DNA of 64,000 bases from an uncultured Caulobacterales bacterium (GTDB lineage Bacteria > Pseudomonadota > Alphaproteobacteria > Caulobacterales > Maricaulaceae): assembly GCA_947503715.1 (NCBI GenBank), contig CANNER010000003.1, forward strand, positions 124,001-188,000, given 5' to 3'. The notes beneath the pieces are model-generated. The model had not been told where the DNA came from. It was given only the letters and a program-made list of their open reading frames with translations, and made no database searches. This document shows positions 9,483-19,342 of this stretch, one piece after another. Position numbers and translations under genes: made by a program. Each line of letters begins with the position of its first letter. Position 1 is the first letter of the stretch.

Positions 9483-10145
9483 GCCGTCCTGTACCGTTAG
9501 GACGCGGTCAAAGAACGGGACGAGGTTCATATTATGCGTCGCGATCAGGGCGGCGACACCCTCTTGACGGGTCAGGTCGAACAGGCTGCGGAACACACGG
9601 TCCGATGTCGCGGGGTCGAGGTTCCCTGTCGGTTCATCCCCCAGCAGCATTTGCGGACGATTGGCGAGCGCGCGGGCAATGGCCACGCGTTGCTGCTCGC
9701 CACCGGACATCTCGCTGGGGCGATGGGTCAGGCGTCCGCCAAGGCCCATCCCCGTTAGCAGTCGCGCCGCTTCCGCTTCGGCCTTTTTCGCGGCCACGCC
9801 GGAGATCATTTGCGGGATGGCGACATTTTCCAGCGCGGTGAATTCCTTCTGCAGGTGATGGAATTGATAGACGACGCCGACACTCTCACGCCGGATGCGC
9901 GTGCGCTGATCATCGGGCAGTTTCAGGCACTCACGGCCATTGATATAGACTTCGCCCGCATTCGGTTTTTCGAGCAAGCCCGCAGCATGGAGCAGTGTCG
10001 ACTTCCCTGAGCCAGAAGGCCCGACAAGGCCGACCATTTCGCCGGGATAAATGTCAATATCCGCCCCCGCCATAACGGTCAGGGTTCCCCCACCCGACGG
10101 GTAGGAGCGGTGCAGATTGCGAACGGAGAGAATAGGACGCGCCAT
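9435..10145 (-). CDS. lolD: Lipoprotein-releasing ABC transporter ATPase LolD
   Basis: ATPase that powers release of outer-membrane lipoproteins from the inner membrane to LolA. Seen: Walker [10 protein letters not shown] (residue about 40), a Q loop, the signature [15 protein letters not shown], Walker [13 protein letters not shown] and the switch histidine in ATHN. The 236 residues are slightly longer than usual; the tail [13 protein letters not shown] lies in the stretch overlapping the convergent permease. The start directly abuts the lolC stop (shared base 10145), indicating translational coupling. Confidence 0.93.
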   Translation of the reverse strand: MARPILSVRNLHRSYPSGGGTLTVMAGADIDIYPGEMVGLVGPSGSGKSTLLHAAGLLEKPNAGEVYINGRECLKLPDDQRTRIRRESVGVVYQFHHLQKEFTALENVAIPQMISGVAAKKAEAEAARLLTGMGLGGRLTHRPSEMSGGEQQRVAIARALANRPQMLLGDEPTGNLDPATSDRVFRSLFDLTRQEGVAALIATHNMNLVPFFDRVLTVQDGLVVPWVPPVMPQISG

Positions 10146-11446
10146 TATTCGTACCTCAGCGCATCTACAGGATCGATCCGGCTGGCTGACAACGCGGGCA
10201 CAAAAGTCGCCGCCGCGGAAATCATGAAGCCCCAGAAGGCGACACCGAAGACCTCAGCCCAGACGATTTTCACAGGGATACCGCCGGAGAGTTGATAGAC
10301 ATCTTCAGGGAAGAGCGGCTGTCCGGTAATCGCTTCGATCAGTGCCTGAATACCGCCAATATTCACACAGAAAAGGATGCCGATTATCAATCCGCCCAGT
10401 GTTCCGAGTATCCCGATCATTGCACCCGACATCAGGAAGATGCGCAGAATGCCGCCCTGCGTCACACCAATTGTTCGCAGGATAGCGATATCCTTGGATT
10501 TGTTCTTCACCAGCATAATCATCGACGCCAGCACGGGGAACGCGGCGATGATCACGACAATCATGAAGATAAACCGCATCGCAATCTGTTCGGTCCGCAG
10601 CGCCGTCGCCGTCGATGCATTGCGCGCACGCCAATTGGAGACAAATCCGGGCGCCTGTATCGCCTCGTAAACCGCGTCTTCAAGTTGGTCGACTTGGTCG
10701 GGGGCTTCCAACCTCAACTGTATTTGTCCGGTCAATTTCCCGCCCTCAAACAGGGCCGTCGCCTGATCGAAATCCATGTAGATATAGGAGAGATCCGTCG
10801 TAATAATCCCGACGGAGAAAATTGCGCCTACCGTATAATTCTTACGAATGGGCTGTGGTCCCGTGACTGTCGTACGGGTGCGCGGTGAGTAGACGGTGAT
10901 CTTATCCCCGACACTCAATCCCAAATTACGCGCCACACCGGAGCCAATCGCGATTTGATGGCTTGAACCAGCACCTTCCCCAAAAAATTCCAAAGAGCCC
11001 TGCGTCAGATTGCTGGAGATAATCTCAAACCCACGCAAGCGGTCGGGGCGCACGCCAATCACTTGCCCCAGCGAGAACTGTCCATTGGCCTGAACACCTG
11101 TGAAATCCTGCGTGAATTGGAAGGCCTCATTCACCCCATCAATCGCGGCGAGCCGTTGTTCCAGCGCCGCCATGTCCTCCGCCGTGACATTCGGCTCGGC
11201 GAGGTCGACATACATATGTCCCTCACTCCCAATCGTCAGGCGGATGACCTCGTCGCGGAAACCGTTCATGATCGACATGATGATTATCATCGCGGCAATG
11301 GCGAGCAGGATGCAGAAGAAGGAGATCGCGGCAATCAGGCCGACGCCGCCTTGGCTTTTTTTGGCACGCAAATACCGCGTCGCGATACGGCGCTCAATCA
11401 GACCGAACGCGCGGTTACGTCCCGTATTTCCGATCGGCGCTGACAC
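10145..11446 (-). CDS. lolC: Lipoprotein-releasing ABC transporter permease LolC/LolE
   Basis: Inner-membrane partner of LolD, 433 residues. It has one N-terminal membrane helix (GLIAAISFFCILLAIAAMI), a large periplasmic domain of about 230 residues, and three C-terminal helices forming the FtsX/MacB-like permease. The N-terminal IERRIATRYLRAKK motif is typical of LolC/E. Only one permease gene is present, so it may work as a homodimer (LolF-type) as in many alphaproteobacteria; this is inferred. The start is GTG, immediately after the proS TAA. Confidence 0.92.
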   Translation of the reverse strand: MSAPIGNTGRNRAFGLIERRIATRYLRAKKSQGGVGLIAAISFFCILLAIAAMIIIMSIMNGFRDEVIRLTIGSEGHMYVDLAEPNVTAEDMAALEQRLAAIDGVNEAFQFTQDFTGVQANGQFSLGQVIGVRPDRLRGFEIISSNLTQGSLEFFGEGAGSSHQIAIGSGVARNLGLSVGDKITVYSPRTRTTVTGPQPIRKNYTVGAIFSVGIITTDLSYIYMDFDQATALFEGGKLTGQIQLRLEAPDQVDQLEDAVYEAIQAPGFVSNWRARNASTATALRTEQIAMRFIFMIVVIIAAFPVLASMIMLVKNKSKDIAILRTIGVTQGGILRIFLMSGAMIGILGTLGGLIIGILFCVNIGGIQALIEAITGQPLFPEDVYQLSGGIPVKIVWAEVFGVAFWGFMISAAATFVPALSASRIDPVDALRYE

Positions 11447-12769
11447 TTACGCGAAAGCTTTCATGACAAAGGCGACGGCCTCTTCCGGCGACATATTCTG
11501 CTTTTCGCCCGTCGCGCGGTCTTTCACTTCCACGGAACCGTCTTTCAGGCCACGCGGGCCGACGGCGATTTGGAAGGGCAGTCCAATCAGATCCATCCGC
11601 GAGAATTTCACGCCGATGGAACCTTTCTCGTCATCCAGAAGTGGATCAACACCCGCTTCTACCAGCTTGTTATATATGGTTTCTGAAACCGCATCTGACT
11701 CCTCATGACCGGGTTTGAGGTTCAGGACCCCTGCCCCGAATGGCGCAACGGATTTCGGCCAGATAATCCCGTTCTCGTCATGGGAGGCTTCTATAATCCC
11801 GCCAACTAAGCGCGACACGCCTATGCCGTAACTACCCATCATGACGGTCTGCGGTTTGCCATTTGAGTCCATGACTTCGGCCTTCATCGGCGCGGAATAT
11901 TTATCACCGAAATAGAAGATATGACCGACCTCAATGCCCCGCGCGGAGAGCTGCTTCTCCGCCGGAATTTTTGCAAATTCGTCAGCATCATGCATCTCTT
12001 CCGTCGCGGCATAGAGCGAGGTGCGTTCCTCAAAAATGTGGCTGAGATCGCCCTCAAAATCGACATCGCCGGGCGGGGCCATTTCGACCAGATCCCGGTG
12101 ACAGAAAACTTCGCTCTCCCCGCTCTCGGCGAGGATGACAAATTCATGTGACAGGTCGCCGCCAATCGGGCCGGTATCGGCCTTCATCGGCACAGCTTTA
12201 ATGCCCAACCGCGCGAATGTGTTGAGATAGGCCGTGAACATCTTATTGTAAGACCGCACCGCATCTTCCTTGGTCAGGTCGAAACTATAGGTATCCTTCA
12301 TCAGGAATTCCCGCCCCCGCATGACGCCAAATCTTGGACGGCGTTCATCGCGGAATTTCCACTGAATGTGATAGAGCATTTTGGGCAGATCTTTATAGGA
12401 CCGCACGAAGGACCGGAACACATCCGTAATCATATCCTCATTGGTCGGACCATAGAGCATTTCCCGCTCATGCCTGTCCGTGATGCGGAGCATTTCCGGA
12501 CCATAGGCGTCATAGCGTCCCGTCTCGCGCCACAAATCCGCGCTCTGTATTGTCGGCATCAGCATTTCGACCGCGCCTGCTTTGTTCTGTTCCTCGCGGA
12601 CAATCTGCTCGATCTTCTTGAGAACCTTAAATCCGAGCGGCAACCACGTGTAAATCCCTGCGGAATTCTGGCGGATCATCCCCGCCCGCAACATATAGCG
12701 ATGCGAGGCAACCGTCGCGTCGGACGGCGTCTCCTTCAGGAGCGGCAGGAAGTAACGGGACAGGCGCAT
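11447..12769 (-). CDS. proS: Prolyl-tRNA synthetase, short type without editing insertion
   Basis: Charges tRNA-Pro. At 440 residues it is the compact class II ProS of alphaproteobacteria, lacking the roughly 180-residue INS editing domain. Class II motifs are visible: [20 protein letters not shown] (motif 1), [18 protein letters not shown] (motif 2 region) and [16 protein letters not shown] (motif 3). The C-terminal anticodon-binding domain ends at FVMKAFA. The start [13 protein letters not shown] at 12769 is chosen because this is where the family begins; the frame is open 16 codons further upstream. It is followed without a gap by lolC. Confidence 0.95.
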   Translation of the reverse strand: MRLSRYFLPLLKETPSDATVASHRYMLRAGMIRQNSAGIYTWLPLGFKVLKKIEQIVREEQNKAGAVEMLMPTIQSADLWRETGRYDAYGPEMLRITDRHEREMLYGPTNEDMITDVFRSFVRSYKDLPKMLYHIQWKFRDERRPRFGVMRGREFLMKDTYSFDLTKEDAVRSYNKMFTAYLNTFARLGIKAVPMKADTGPIGGDLSHEFVILAESGESEVFCHRDLVEMAPPGDVDFEGDLSHIFEERTSLYAATEEMHDADEFAKIPAEKQLSARGIEVGHIFYFGDKYSAPMKAEVMDSNGKPQTVMMGSYGIGVSRLVGGIIEASHDENGIIWPKSVAPFGAGVLNLKPGHEESDAVSETIYNKLVEAGVDPLLDDEKGSIGVKFSRMDLIGLPFQIAVGPRGLKDGSVEVKDRATGEKQNMSPEEAVAFVMKAFA

Positions 12770-12828
12770 GAACGGTCTCTTTTTGCGTTGAAATTCCGCA
12801 TAACCGCACCCGTCCAATGCGACAAGAC

Positions 12829-13092
12829 CTAACGGTTAATATAGTTCCCAAAGGCATCCCAAGACACCCAACCCGAGAGGATGAGCGCACAGGTCAGCAC
12901 CCAGAGGATGGACGCAATGATCGTCGTCTGTTTGAACTTTTTCTTGATGTCCAATGTATGCGGTGCGCCGGGTTCTGACCCTTCGACAATATCATTCTCC
13001 TCCGCCTGCCCGCGAATTCCGATGGGCAGGATGATAAAGAGGACGAGCCACCAGATGATGAGCCAGACGACAAGTGCGGAGAACCAATTCAT
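12829..13092 (-). CDS. DUF1467 family small membrane protein
   Basis: The 87 residues have two membrane helices ([21 protein letters not shown] and [20 protein letters not shown]) joined by an acidic loop. The loop carries the GxRxQxE...GxxPGAP pattern that defines DUF1467, a family known from alphaproteobacteria and often found beside proS. Function unknown. It lies 59 bases upstream of proS on the same strand and may head the proS-lolC-lolD transcript. Confidence 0.85.
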   Translation of the reverse strand: MNWFSALVVWLIIWWLVLFIILPIGIRGQAEENDIVEGSEPGAPHTLDIKKKFKQTTIIASILWVLTCALILSGWVSWDAFGNYINR

Positions 13093-13163
13093 GAAGGCTA
13101 TTTAGGCAATCAGGCGCAGAAGTCTAAGCCCCATTTACCGTGACGCGGTGAAATGAAGCAGGC

Positions 13164-14162
13164 TCACCAATTTCTCCAATGCGTCAGCTTCGCAATGTAA
13201 CCCCAAATCGACCAAATCGCGCCCATATAGAGAAGCGTCAGGAATGTGGAAACGGCCATTAAGAGGACCGCTGGAATCATAAATCCTGCGGAACTTACTG
13301 TATCCCACAGGGGCGACAGGTCCGGCATAGTCTCAGACTCCCAATCGATGACCATTAGAAAATCGACGACTCCACTGGAATGAATCAGGATACCGAAGGC
13401 TAGCAAAGTAAAAATGGCCAAGGCAAAATATCCAACCAATCCCACAATCACGACGGCTCCCAATGTCGGAAGGGCATAGGGCTTCATCATATTCCAAGCC
13501 GAAAAGGGGCTAAAACTTTCGTCCCGCACCGATATGGCCGCCGCCGGTATAAAGCGAATGGCAACATAAGCCATTCCAGCCAAGAGACCGAGAAATGCGA
13601 TAAAGAATATGAGCCCGCCTATCACTGCGACCACACCGGAGCTGGAAATCGCACTGCCGAGACCGAAAATAATGCCCAACAGGATCGCCATGGCAAAATA
13701 GACTCCCATGAATATCGCATAGAGGATCATACTAACGACGATCTTTGTGCCCAGAACACGCCATTCGTCATAGCCGAACCGCAAGGGAAACATACCACGG
13801 TCCTCACCGCGAATAATATTGCGGTAAAGTGCTGTCTCAACAGAAATATAAACGCCGACCTGCACAATATAGATCAGCATGAATAAGCCAAAACTCGCAA
13901 AGAATGGCCCGATGACAGCCCAGACTTCGGCCGGATCAGGCTCCCCGCCAGCACTCGCCGCATCCAGCTCAATGATGTTCTGGAACATAGAAATATAGGC
14001 TTTCGCAATCGGAATGCCTAAAAGTAAAAACGCGATCAGCAAAATGAACGTGCCCCACCCCAAGACGCGGAGCAGATAACCCTTCCCGCCGGGCAGGTTA
14101 AACACCTGACCCATCGCGGCTTTCATTTCGAATGGCGGCGTGTGTGTGGTCTCTACAGTCAT
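13164..14162 (-). CDS. Polytopic membrane protein, function unknown
   Basis: The 332 residues have about six to seven hydrophobic segments. It begins with a short cytoplasmic tail, then LGWGTFILLIAFLLLGIPIA. An FSPFSAWNMMKPYALPTLG stretch in the middle resembles amphipathic segments of multi-pass proteins of the glycerophosphodiesterase-membrane-domain/DUF4013 kind. I do not recognise it firmly. The ATG at 14162 was preferred over 14222 because AGGAG stands 8 bases before it. Its upstream region is the long non-coding repeat (copy A). Confidence 0.72.
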   Translation of the reverse strand: MTVETTHTPPFEMKAAMGQVFNLPGGKGYLLRVLGWGTFILLIAFLLLGIPIAKAYISMFQNIIELDAASAGGEPDPAEVWAVIGPFFASFGLFMLIYIVQVGVYISVETALYRNIIRGEDRGMFPLRFGYDEWRVLGTKIVVSMILYAIFMGVYFAMAILLGIIFGLGSAISSSGVVAVIGGLIFFIAFLGLLAGMAYVAIRFIPAAAISVRDESFSPFSAWNMMKPYALPTLGAVVIVGLVGYFALAIFTLLAFGILIHSSGVVDFLMVIDWESETMPDLSPLWDTVSSAGFMIPAVLLMAVSTFLTLLYMGAIWSIWGYIAKLTHWRNW

Positions 14163-14221
14163 GTTCGGGTCTCCTGCGGTCACGTTAGTCGTAGGGAGGT
14201 GCCGGGTCGAGGGAAATGCCA

Positions 14222-14870
14222 ATCCCCGTTTATGGGGAAGTTAATCCGCGCTTTTGCCGCTTTGATAACAGTCAAAACCATACGCCCCTGTCACCCCGCA
14301 CCAGCCTAAAAGGTGCAGATACGGGGCCTAACGTTTTCTGAGTCTTAGCTTGGGTTTGCTTGCGATAGGTCCCGCATCAAGTGCGAGATGACATTGAGTT
14401 TTGCGGCGCTGAGTGGTGGCCAATCCTCGTTTATAAAGAGAATGATCCCCACTTATAAAAGCTGTGTCATATTTATTCTCGTTCTTTCAGACACGGGACA
14501 GGCGAGGCCTCGCTTGCTGGTACTGAAAGACGGTGGGGTTGAGCATCCGGTTGTGAGAAGCCGGACTGCGCCGGACCTTTAGAAACGAGAGCCGACCGGT
14601 GGTTCCAAGTGGGCCAACTCCGGGGTTTATTCGACCGGCCGTTTCTTCAAAAACCGCTGCCGCGTGGCCGTGTTTGTGGTGTAAGCCGCATGCACATTGC
14701 GGAATTAATGCGGGTGTAAAACGCATTGATAGAAGGATTGAAGCGTAACGGTATCGCCGACACTTCGCACAGGTTCTTCAACCGCATGACCTTTTGCGTA
14801 AAAACTTTTTTCTCTCTGGTTTCCCCATCGCGGGAGGTCACCACGCGGACTGTCCCATTCATCATGGACC
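14222..14870 (+). repeat. Long non-coding dispersed repeat, copy A
   Basis: This gene-free stretch of about 790 bases matches, in inverted orientation, the stretch at 25895-26560. Shared blocks in the same order are 14224-14240 (CCCCGTTTA core), 14288-14332 (ACCCCGCACCAGCCT...), 14363-14394 (GGTCCCGCAT), 14478-14535 (CTCGTTCTTTC... to GACGGTG), 14743-14761 (GTAACGGT..TCGCCGAC) and 14797-14856 (GGTCACCACGCGGAC). Between the blocks the copies have diverged. Reading frames on both strands are short and have no family resemblance. It may be a decayed mobile element or a structured RNA. Confidence 0.75.
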
Positions 14871-14952
14871 TTCGCCTATCCCGCCGACCCCATGATGGGC
14901 GGTCGCAGCTTTCCCCTACCCGCAACACATTTACCGCATTGAACCCGCACAA

Positions 14953-15726
14953 ATGAAAGTACATCATCTCTTCATGACTGATCCCATTAAAGATTCCGGC
15001 CCCGTTCTCGTCGGGAAGATGAAAATTACAGATGGTGAGCGGGCCAAGCGTAAAGAATTAACGCGCGCGCCGAAGCCAAAACTGGCCTCGACCCTCGTCC
15101 TGACCTGTGGCACGGGGAAACATCAGAAAATCCTTATGGGGCAACGGTCCAAGCGGCATGATTTCATGCCGAGCGTTTATGTCTTCCCTGGCGGACGCGT
15201 GGACCGCGCGGACAGCTACGCGCCCTATGCGGGGGAGCTTTCCACGCGCACGGCGCGCATTCTCGAATCAGCCTACTCTCCGCGACGCGCGCGTGCCGTT
15301 GTTCTGGCGAGTGTCCGCGAAACGTGGGAAGAAACGGGCCTCATGTTGGGCGCCGAGGCCCGCATGACGCGCAACCTCAATAATGAGAGCTATGATGCCT
15401 TTCGTGAGGCGGGTTATCTGCCGGACCTCTCCGGCATTGAGGTCTTTGGCCGTGCCGTCACGCCGCCCCACCGGCATAAGCGGTTCGATGCGTGGTTCTT
15501 TGTCAAACATATGGGCGATATCGCACCGCCCGCGATTACGGATAGTCATGAACTGCTCAATGTCGGTTGGTTTACGTTTGATGAGATCGAAAAGCTGGAG
15601 ACGCAACGCGCCACGGATATGATGTTGCGCGTCCTGAAAGGCTATCTGAAAGCCAATAGCCCGCCTGAGACCATCTTCTATTCCCGTGCGGTCCGCGGAG
15701 AGTTTAAAATGTTGCAGTTTCCGTAA
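14953..15726 (+). CDS. NUDIX hydrolase
   Basis: The 257 residues carry a Nudix box: GGRVDRADS..., then after an insertion of about 40 residues the catalytic helix RETWEETGLMLG (REXXEEXG). The insertion between the GG and RE halves is like that of the CoA/NUDT7-19-type branch. It probably cleaves a nucleoside diphosphate linked to another group; the substrate is unknown. The start is uncertain: ATG at 14953 or at 14974 (MTDPIKDSG), neither with a good ribosome site. It stands alone, 3' of repeat copy A, with rpmG 88 bases downstream. Confidence 0.82.
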   Translation: MKVHHLFMTDPIKDSGPVLVGKMKITDGERAKRKELTRAPKPKLASTLVLTCGTGKHQKILMGQRSKRHDFMPSVYVFPGGRVDRADSYAPYAGELSTRTARILESAYSPRRARAVVLASVRETWEETGLMLGAEARMTRNLNNESYDAFREAGYLPDLSGIEVFGRAVTPPHRHKRFDAWFFVKHMGDIAPPAITDSHELLNVGWFTFDEIEKLETQRATDMMLRVLKGYLKANSPPETIFYSRAVRGEFKMLQFP

Positions 15727-15814
15727 AGGCTATTGCGAGTCTATCGGTTGACAGCCCCGCCCACAGCGCCTATCCGCGCGCAACTGTTTTACCTGTAAAT
15801 GAGGACTACCCGTC

Positions 15815-15982
15815 ATGGCGAAGCCCACCACTATCAAAATCCGCCTGAACTCAACAGCAGGCACTGGTTACTTCTACGTCACCAAAAAGAATTCCCGTAC
15901 GATGACCGAAAAAATGGTCAAGAAAAAGTATGACCCCGTCGTGCGTAAGCACGTCGATTTCAAAGAAGGCAAGATCAAGTAA
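15815..15982 (+). CDS. rpmG: 50S ribosomal protein L33
   Basis: The 55-residue basic protein [16 protein letters not shown]... with YFYVTKKN, a [11 protein letters not shown] centre and an EGKIK end is a typical L33 of the cysteine-free type. A GAGGAC site lies 9 bases before the ATG. It is followed by a bidirectional terminator. Confidence 0.95.
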   Translation: MAKPTTIKIRLNSTAGTGYFYVTKKNSRTMTEKMVKKKYDPVVRKHVDFKEGKIK

Positions 15983-16020
15983 CGATCTACTCGATTTGAG
16001 TTTGGGTGATTATCCCACGT

Positions 16021-16050
16021 AAAAAGCCGTCCCTCCCGGGGCGGCTTTTT
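16021..16050. terminator. Bidirectional terminator between rpmG and pleD
   Basis: AAAAAGCCG, a GC-rich loop and CGGCTTTTT form a symmetrical hairpin with an A run on one side and a T run on the other. It can serve rpmG from the left and pleD from the right. Confidence 0.8.
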
Positions 16051-16052
16051 CA

Positions 16053-17414
16053 TTAGGCCGCTTGACGAACTGCCGCTGGCAAAGCTTTGTTCCGGCCGGA
16101 TTGCTTCGCTTTATAGAGCGCATCATCTGCCCGTTTGAAGACGTCGCGCAAGCTCTCTCCAGGCTCCGCTTCCGCAACACCGACAGATGTTGTAACTTGT
16201 AGGGCTTCGCCATCCACGAAGATAGGTGTGCCCGCGATCAGCGCCCTCACCCGATCCGCGGCGACTAAGGCTTCACCAAGCTTCGTTTCCGGCATCGCGA
16301 TCATAAATTCCTCGCCGCCATACCGTGCAACAACATCTACGGCGCGCATATTCGTGACGAGCCGTGCTGCTGTTTCCTTTAAAATCTGATCTCCCATGTC
16401 ATGACCGAGGATATCGTTGACCCGTTTGAAATGGTCGATGTCGAACACCATGACGGAAAACGCTGTGTCGCGGGTTTCCAGCGCATCGAAAAGCGGTTCC
16501 ACAGCACGATCGAAATAGCGACGATTACCCAAACCTGTCAGCGGGTCAGCCACAACCATTTCGAGATTCTCGTTGAAGTTCTCGCGCAGGGAATCAGCGT
16601 AGAATTTCCGGCGCAGCAGAGTCTGCACCCGCGCATTCAATTCCTGCACCTCAATCGGACGCATGATCGTATCATTTATGCCGATATCATAGGCGCGGAC
16701 GAAACGTGTTTCATCTTCGGGATCACCGATGACGAGGATCGGGACATCTCGGCTTTCCTCGTTGAATTTCAGGGAGGCGCAGACGCGCAAACCATCGAAG
16801 CTGTCGGCCACCAAACTCACGATGACTGCATCTACACCTGTCTTTGCGAGACGGAGCGCTTTCACCGGATCACTCTCAATGACGATTTGATGTTTCTCCC
16901 GCAAGGGCGTGGAAATTTTCTCGGCATTGCGCTTATGGTCATCGACCAGAAGGATACGCCCGCGTTGTTTCTCAATTGTCTCCAGCAAGCTACGTGAATT
17001 GGAGAGCGTATGGCCCGTATGGCTCAGGAGTTGGTCCGTCACCATTTTCAGGCGCAGCAGTGAACGCACACGCGCCATCATATTGAAATCGTCAATCGGC
17101 TTTGTGATGAAATCATCCGCACCGGCTTCCAGCCCGCGAATCCGGTCCTTTGTCTCTTCGAGTGCCGTCACCATCACAATAGGGACGTGCCACGTATCAG
17201 GATTATTCTTGATGCGGCGGCAGGCTTCGAACCCGTTCATGCCAGGCATCATCGCATCCATCAGAATGAGATCGAGCCGCTCGGACTGCGCAACTTCCAA
17301 GGCTTCATAACCGCTGCGCGCGGTCAGGACGTCATAATACTCCGCCTGCAATTTGACCTGCAGCAGATGAATATTCGGGGCGAGATCGTCTACGACGAGA
17401 ATTCTTGCGGACAC
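16053..17414 (-). CDS. pleD: Response regulator diguanylate cyclase PleD
   Basis: Makes cyclic di-GMP on phosphorylation and is a polar cell-cycle regulator in Caulobacter. The 453 residues hold a REC domain with phospho-acceptor D53 in LILMDAMMPGMNG, a second adaptor REC domain, and a C-terminal GGDEF domain with active-site GGEEF. The inhibitory site RAVD lies five residues before GGEEF, so product inhibition is expected. The start is a GTG at 17414 (MSARILVVDD), placed 4 bases after the divK stop with an AAGG site overlapping that stop. Earlier in-frame codons lie inside divK. The divK-pleD operon order is that of Caulobacter. Confidence 0.96.
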   Translation of the reverse strand: MSARILVVDDLAPNIHLLQVKLQAEYYDVLTARSGYEALEVAQSERLDLILMDAMMPGMNGFEACRRIKNNPDTWHVPIVMVTALEETKDRIRGLEAGADDFITKPIDDFNMMARVRSLLRLKMVTDQLLSHTGHTLSNSRSLLETIEKQRGRILLVDDHKRNAEKISTPLREKHQIVIESDPVKALRLAKTGVDAVIVSLVADSFDGLRVCASLKFNEESRDVPILVIGDPEDETRFVRAYDIGINDTIMRPIEVQELNARVQTLLRRKFYADSLRENFNENLEMVVADPLTGLGNRRYFDRAVEPLFDALETRDTAFSVMVFDIDHFKRVNDILGHDMGDQILKETAARLVTNMRAVDVVARYGGEEFMIAMPETKLGEALVAADRVRALIAGTPIFVDGEALQVTTSVGVAEAEPGESLRDVFKRADDALYKAKQSGRNKALPAAVRQAA

Positions 17415-17418
17415 GACC

Positions 17419-17790
17419 TTATGCCGCTTCGGCGAATTTCCGCACTTTGGCGAGGAAGGACGACACAGTGATCGGCTTGGCGATGTAATCTTCGCAGCCC
17501 CCGTCACGGATGCGTTTCTCGTCACCCTTCATGGCAAAAGCCGTGACAGCAATCACCGGAATATCGGCCAGTGCCTTATCGTCCTTGATCCATTTGGTGA
17601 CTTCGAGTCCGGAGACTTCGGGAAGCTGGATATCCATGAGGATGAGATCAGGCTTGAAACTCCGCGCAATGGAAATCGCTTTCAGCCCCTCACGGGTCTG
17701 ACGTGTTTCATATCCATGCGCGTCGAGCAGATCGGTGAACAGTTTCATGTTCAACTCGTTATCTTCGACAATGAGGACTTTCTTCGGCAT
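17419..17790 (-). CDS. divK: Single-domain response regulator DivK
   Basis: Essential cell-cycle regulator that, when phosphorylated, acts on DivL/CckA and PleC/DivJ. The 123 residues are one REC domain with D53 in [12 protein letters not shown] and the conserved [19 protein letters not shown] segment almost as in Caulobacter. The start [10 protein letters not shown] at 17790 matches the family length. An ATG four codons upstream (17802) is also open. It is co-transcribed with pleD. Confidence 0.96.
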   Translation of the reverse strand: MPKKVLIVEDNELNMKLFTDLLDAHGYETRQTREGLKAISIARSFKPDLILMDIQLPEVSGLEVTKWIKDDKALADIPVIAVTAFAMKGDEKRIRDGGCEDYIAKPITVSSFLAKVRKFAEAA

Positions 17791-17958
17791 TTTTCTAAGC
17801 ATATCCCGTTTCACCAACTTGACGGTCACATCGTTCAGCCCGTGTGACCTGTTCTTGTTCTGATAACCGGACCCTGACAGAATATCCTTAAATCGGAGTG
17901 TACCTGCCGGTTACCTGTGGTTAACCACGAATCTTATCCGCAGGCCTTTCCACAGAAA

Positions 17959-17973
17959 GAACATTGAGTGAAC
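17959..17973 (+). promoter_or_regulatory. LexA operator of dinB
   Basis: GAAC-N7-GAAC (halves at 17959-17962 and 17970-17973) is the complement of the alphaproteobacterial GTTC-N7-GTTC box. It lies 26-40 bases before the dinB start codon, so dinB should be SOS-inducible. It is the same arrangement as the box at 8026. Confidence 0.82.
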
Positions 17974-17998
17974 ATTGTAAAGATTCTATAAAGAGGCC

Positions 17999-19342
17999 AT
18001 GCCCACCCCTGTCACAGATATATCCAGATTATGTCGCGATTGCGGTGCGGCTTTGCTTGCTGCTGAAACCTGCGCGAGCTGCGGCGGGTCGCGCTTTCTG
18101 GCACATCCTGAATTGGGACGGCTCTCCATCGCGCATGTGGATTGCGATGCATTTTATTGCTCGGTCGAAAAGCGGGATGATCCGTCGATTCGCGACAAGC
18201 CTGTGGTTGTCGGCGGCGGAAAACGCGGCGTCGTCTCGGCGGCTTGCTATCACGCGCGGATATATGGTGTGCGCTCCGCAATGCCGATGTTCCAAGCGCT
18301 CAAGCTCTGCCCTGACCTGACCGTCGTCAAAGGCAGTATGGATAAATACGCCTATGAAGGCGGGCGCATTCGGGAGATGATGCGGGCCCTGACGCCGCTC
18401 GTCGAACCGCTCTCGATTGACGAGGCGTTTCTGGATCTGACGGGCACGGAAAGATTGCATGGCCGCACACCCGCCCAGAGCCTGATCAAACTCCAGAATG
18501 ATGTGTTGCGAGAGATCGGTGTGACGGTTTCCATCGGCCTGTCCTACAATAAGTTCCTCGCCAAGACGGCGTCAGACCTCGACAAGCCGCATGGCTTTGC
18601 CGTGCTGGGGGAGGAGGATGCGCAGGCGTTTCTCGCCAAGCAATCGGTTGGGTTCATCTATGGCATTGGTCCCGCTTTCGCAGCGAAGCTGGAAAAAGCG
18701 GGATTGAAGACGATTGCCGATGTGCGGCGGAAAACGGATCGGCAGATGGCGGAACGGTTTGGCGATCACGGGCTGCGTCTCGCAAGGCTGTCGCGCGGAG
18801 AGGACTACCGCAAAGTCAATCCGACGAGTGACCGGAAATCCGTCTCGGCAGAAACAACATTCAACACAGATATTTCTGATCTGGAAAAGCTGAAGGACAA
18901 GCTCTGGCAGGTCTGTCTAAAAACGGCAGATCGGAGCAAAGCGAAAAATTTAGCTGGGCGGACCGTGACGCTGAAACTGAAATCCTCGTCGTTCAAATCC
19001 ATCACGCGGCGGCGGACGTTCCAGCATCCGCTCCAACTCGCGGATGCCATCTTTGCGGCCCTTGAACCACTGCTGGAAGCCGAGGCGGACGGATATAAAA
19101 AATACCGTCTGATCGGCGCGGGGATTTCGGGCCTGACGGAACCGCTGGGCGATGTAGCCGATATGCTGGACGAAAAAGCCGCCAAGCGCGGCGCGGCGGA
19201 ACGTGCCAGTGACATTGCCCGCGCGAAATTCGGAACGGACGCTGTGAAGACCGGACGCGGTCTGCGCTTGCAGAAAGACCGTGAGGAAGCGCGCGGCAGT
19301 CTCGCGGAAAGCCTGCCGAGCAAGCCTCGCGTCGATGATTAG
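17999..19342 (+). CDS. dinB: DNA polymerase IV with N-terminal zinc-ribbon
   Basis: Y-family translesion polymerase, 447 residues. A C12-x2-C15...C25-x2-C28 zinc-ribbon-like segment precedes the polymerase domain, a form common in alphaproteobacterial DinB. Catalytic acidic residues are in AHVDCDAFYCSVE and in LSIDEAFLDLTG. HhH (YGIGPAFAAKLEKAG) and little-finger domains follow, and the tail is basic. A LexA box stands upstream. Its last four bases overlap the convergent gene at 19339. Confidence 0.94.
   Translation: MPTPVTDISRLCRDCGAALLAAETCASCGGSRFLAHPELGRLSIAHVDCDAFYCSVEKRDDPSIRDKPVVVGGGKRGVVSAACYHARIYGVRSAMPMFQALKLCPDLTVVKGSMDKYAYEGGRIREMMRALTPLVEPLSIDEAFLDLTGTERLHGRTPAQSLIKLQNDVLREIGVTVSIGLSYNKFLAKTASDLDKPHGFAVLGEEDAQAFLAKQSVGFIYGIGPAFAAKLEKAGLKTIADVRRKTDRQMAERFGDHGLRLARLSRGEDYRKVNPTSDRKSVSAETTFNTDISDLEKLKDKLWQVCLKTADRSKAKNLAGRTVTLKLKSSSFKSITRRRTFQHPLQLADAIFAALEPLLEAEADGYKKYRLIGAGISGLTEPLGDVADMLDEKAAKRGAAERASDIARAKFGTDAVKTGRGLRLQKDREEARGSLAESLPSKPRVDD

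Noticed and set aside
14647-14967. 106-codon minus-strand frame in repeat copy A
   Set aside because: Lies across the conserved non-coding blocks; copy B has stop codons in the matching frame.
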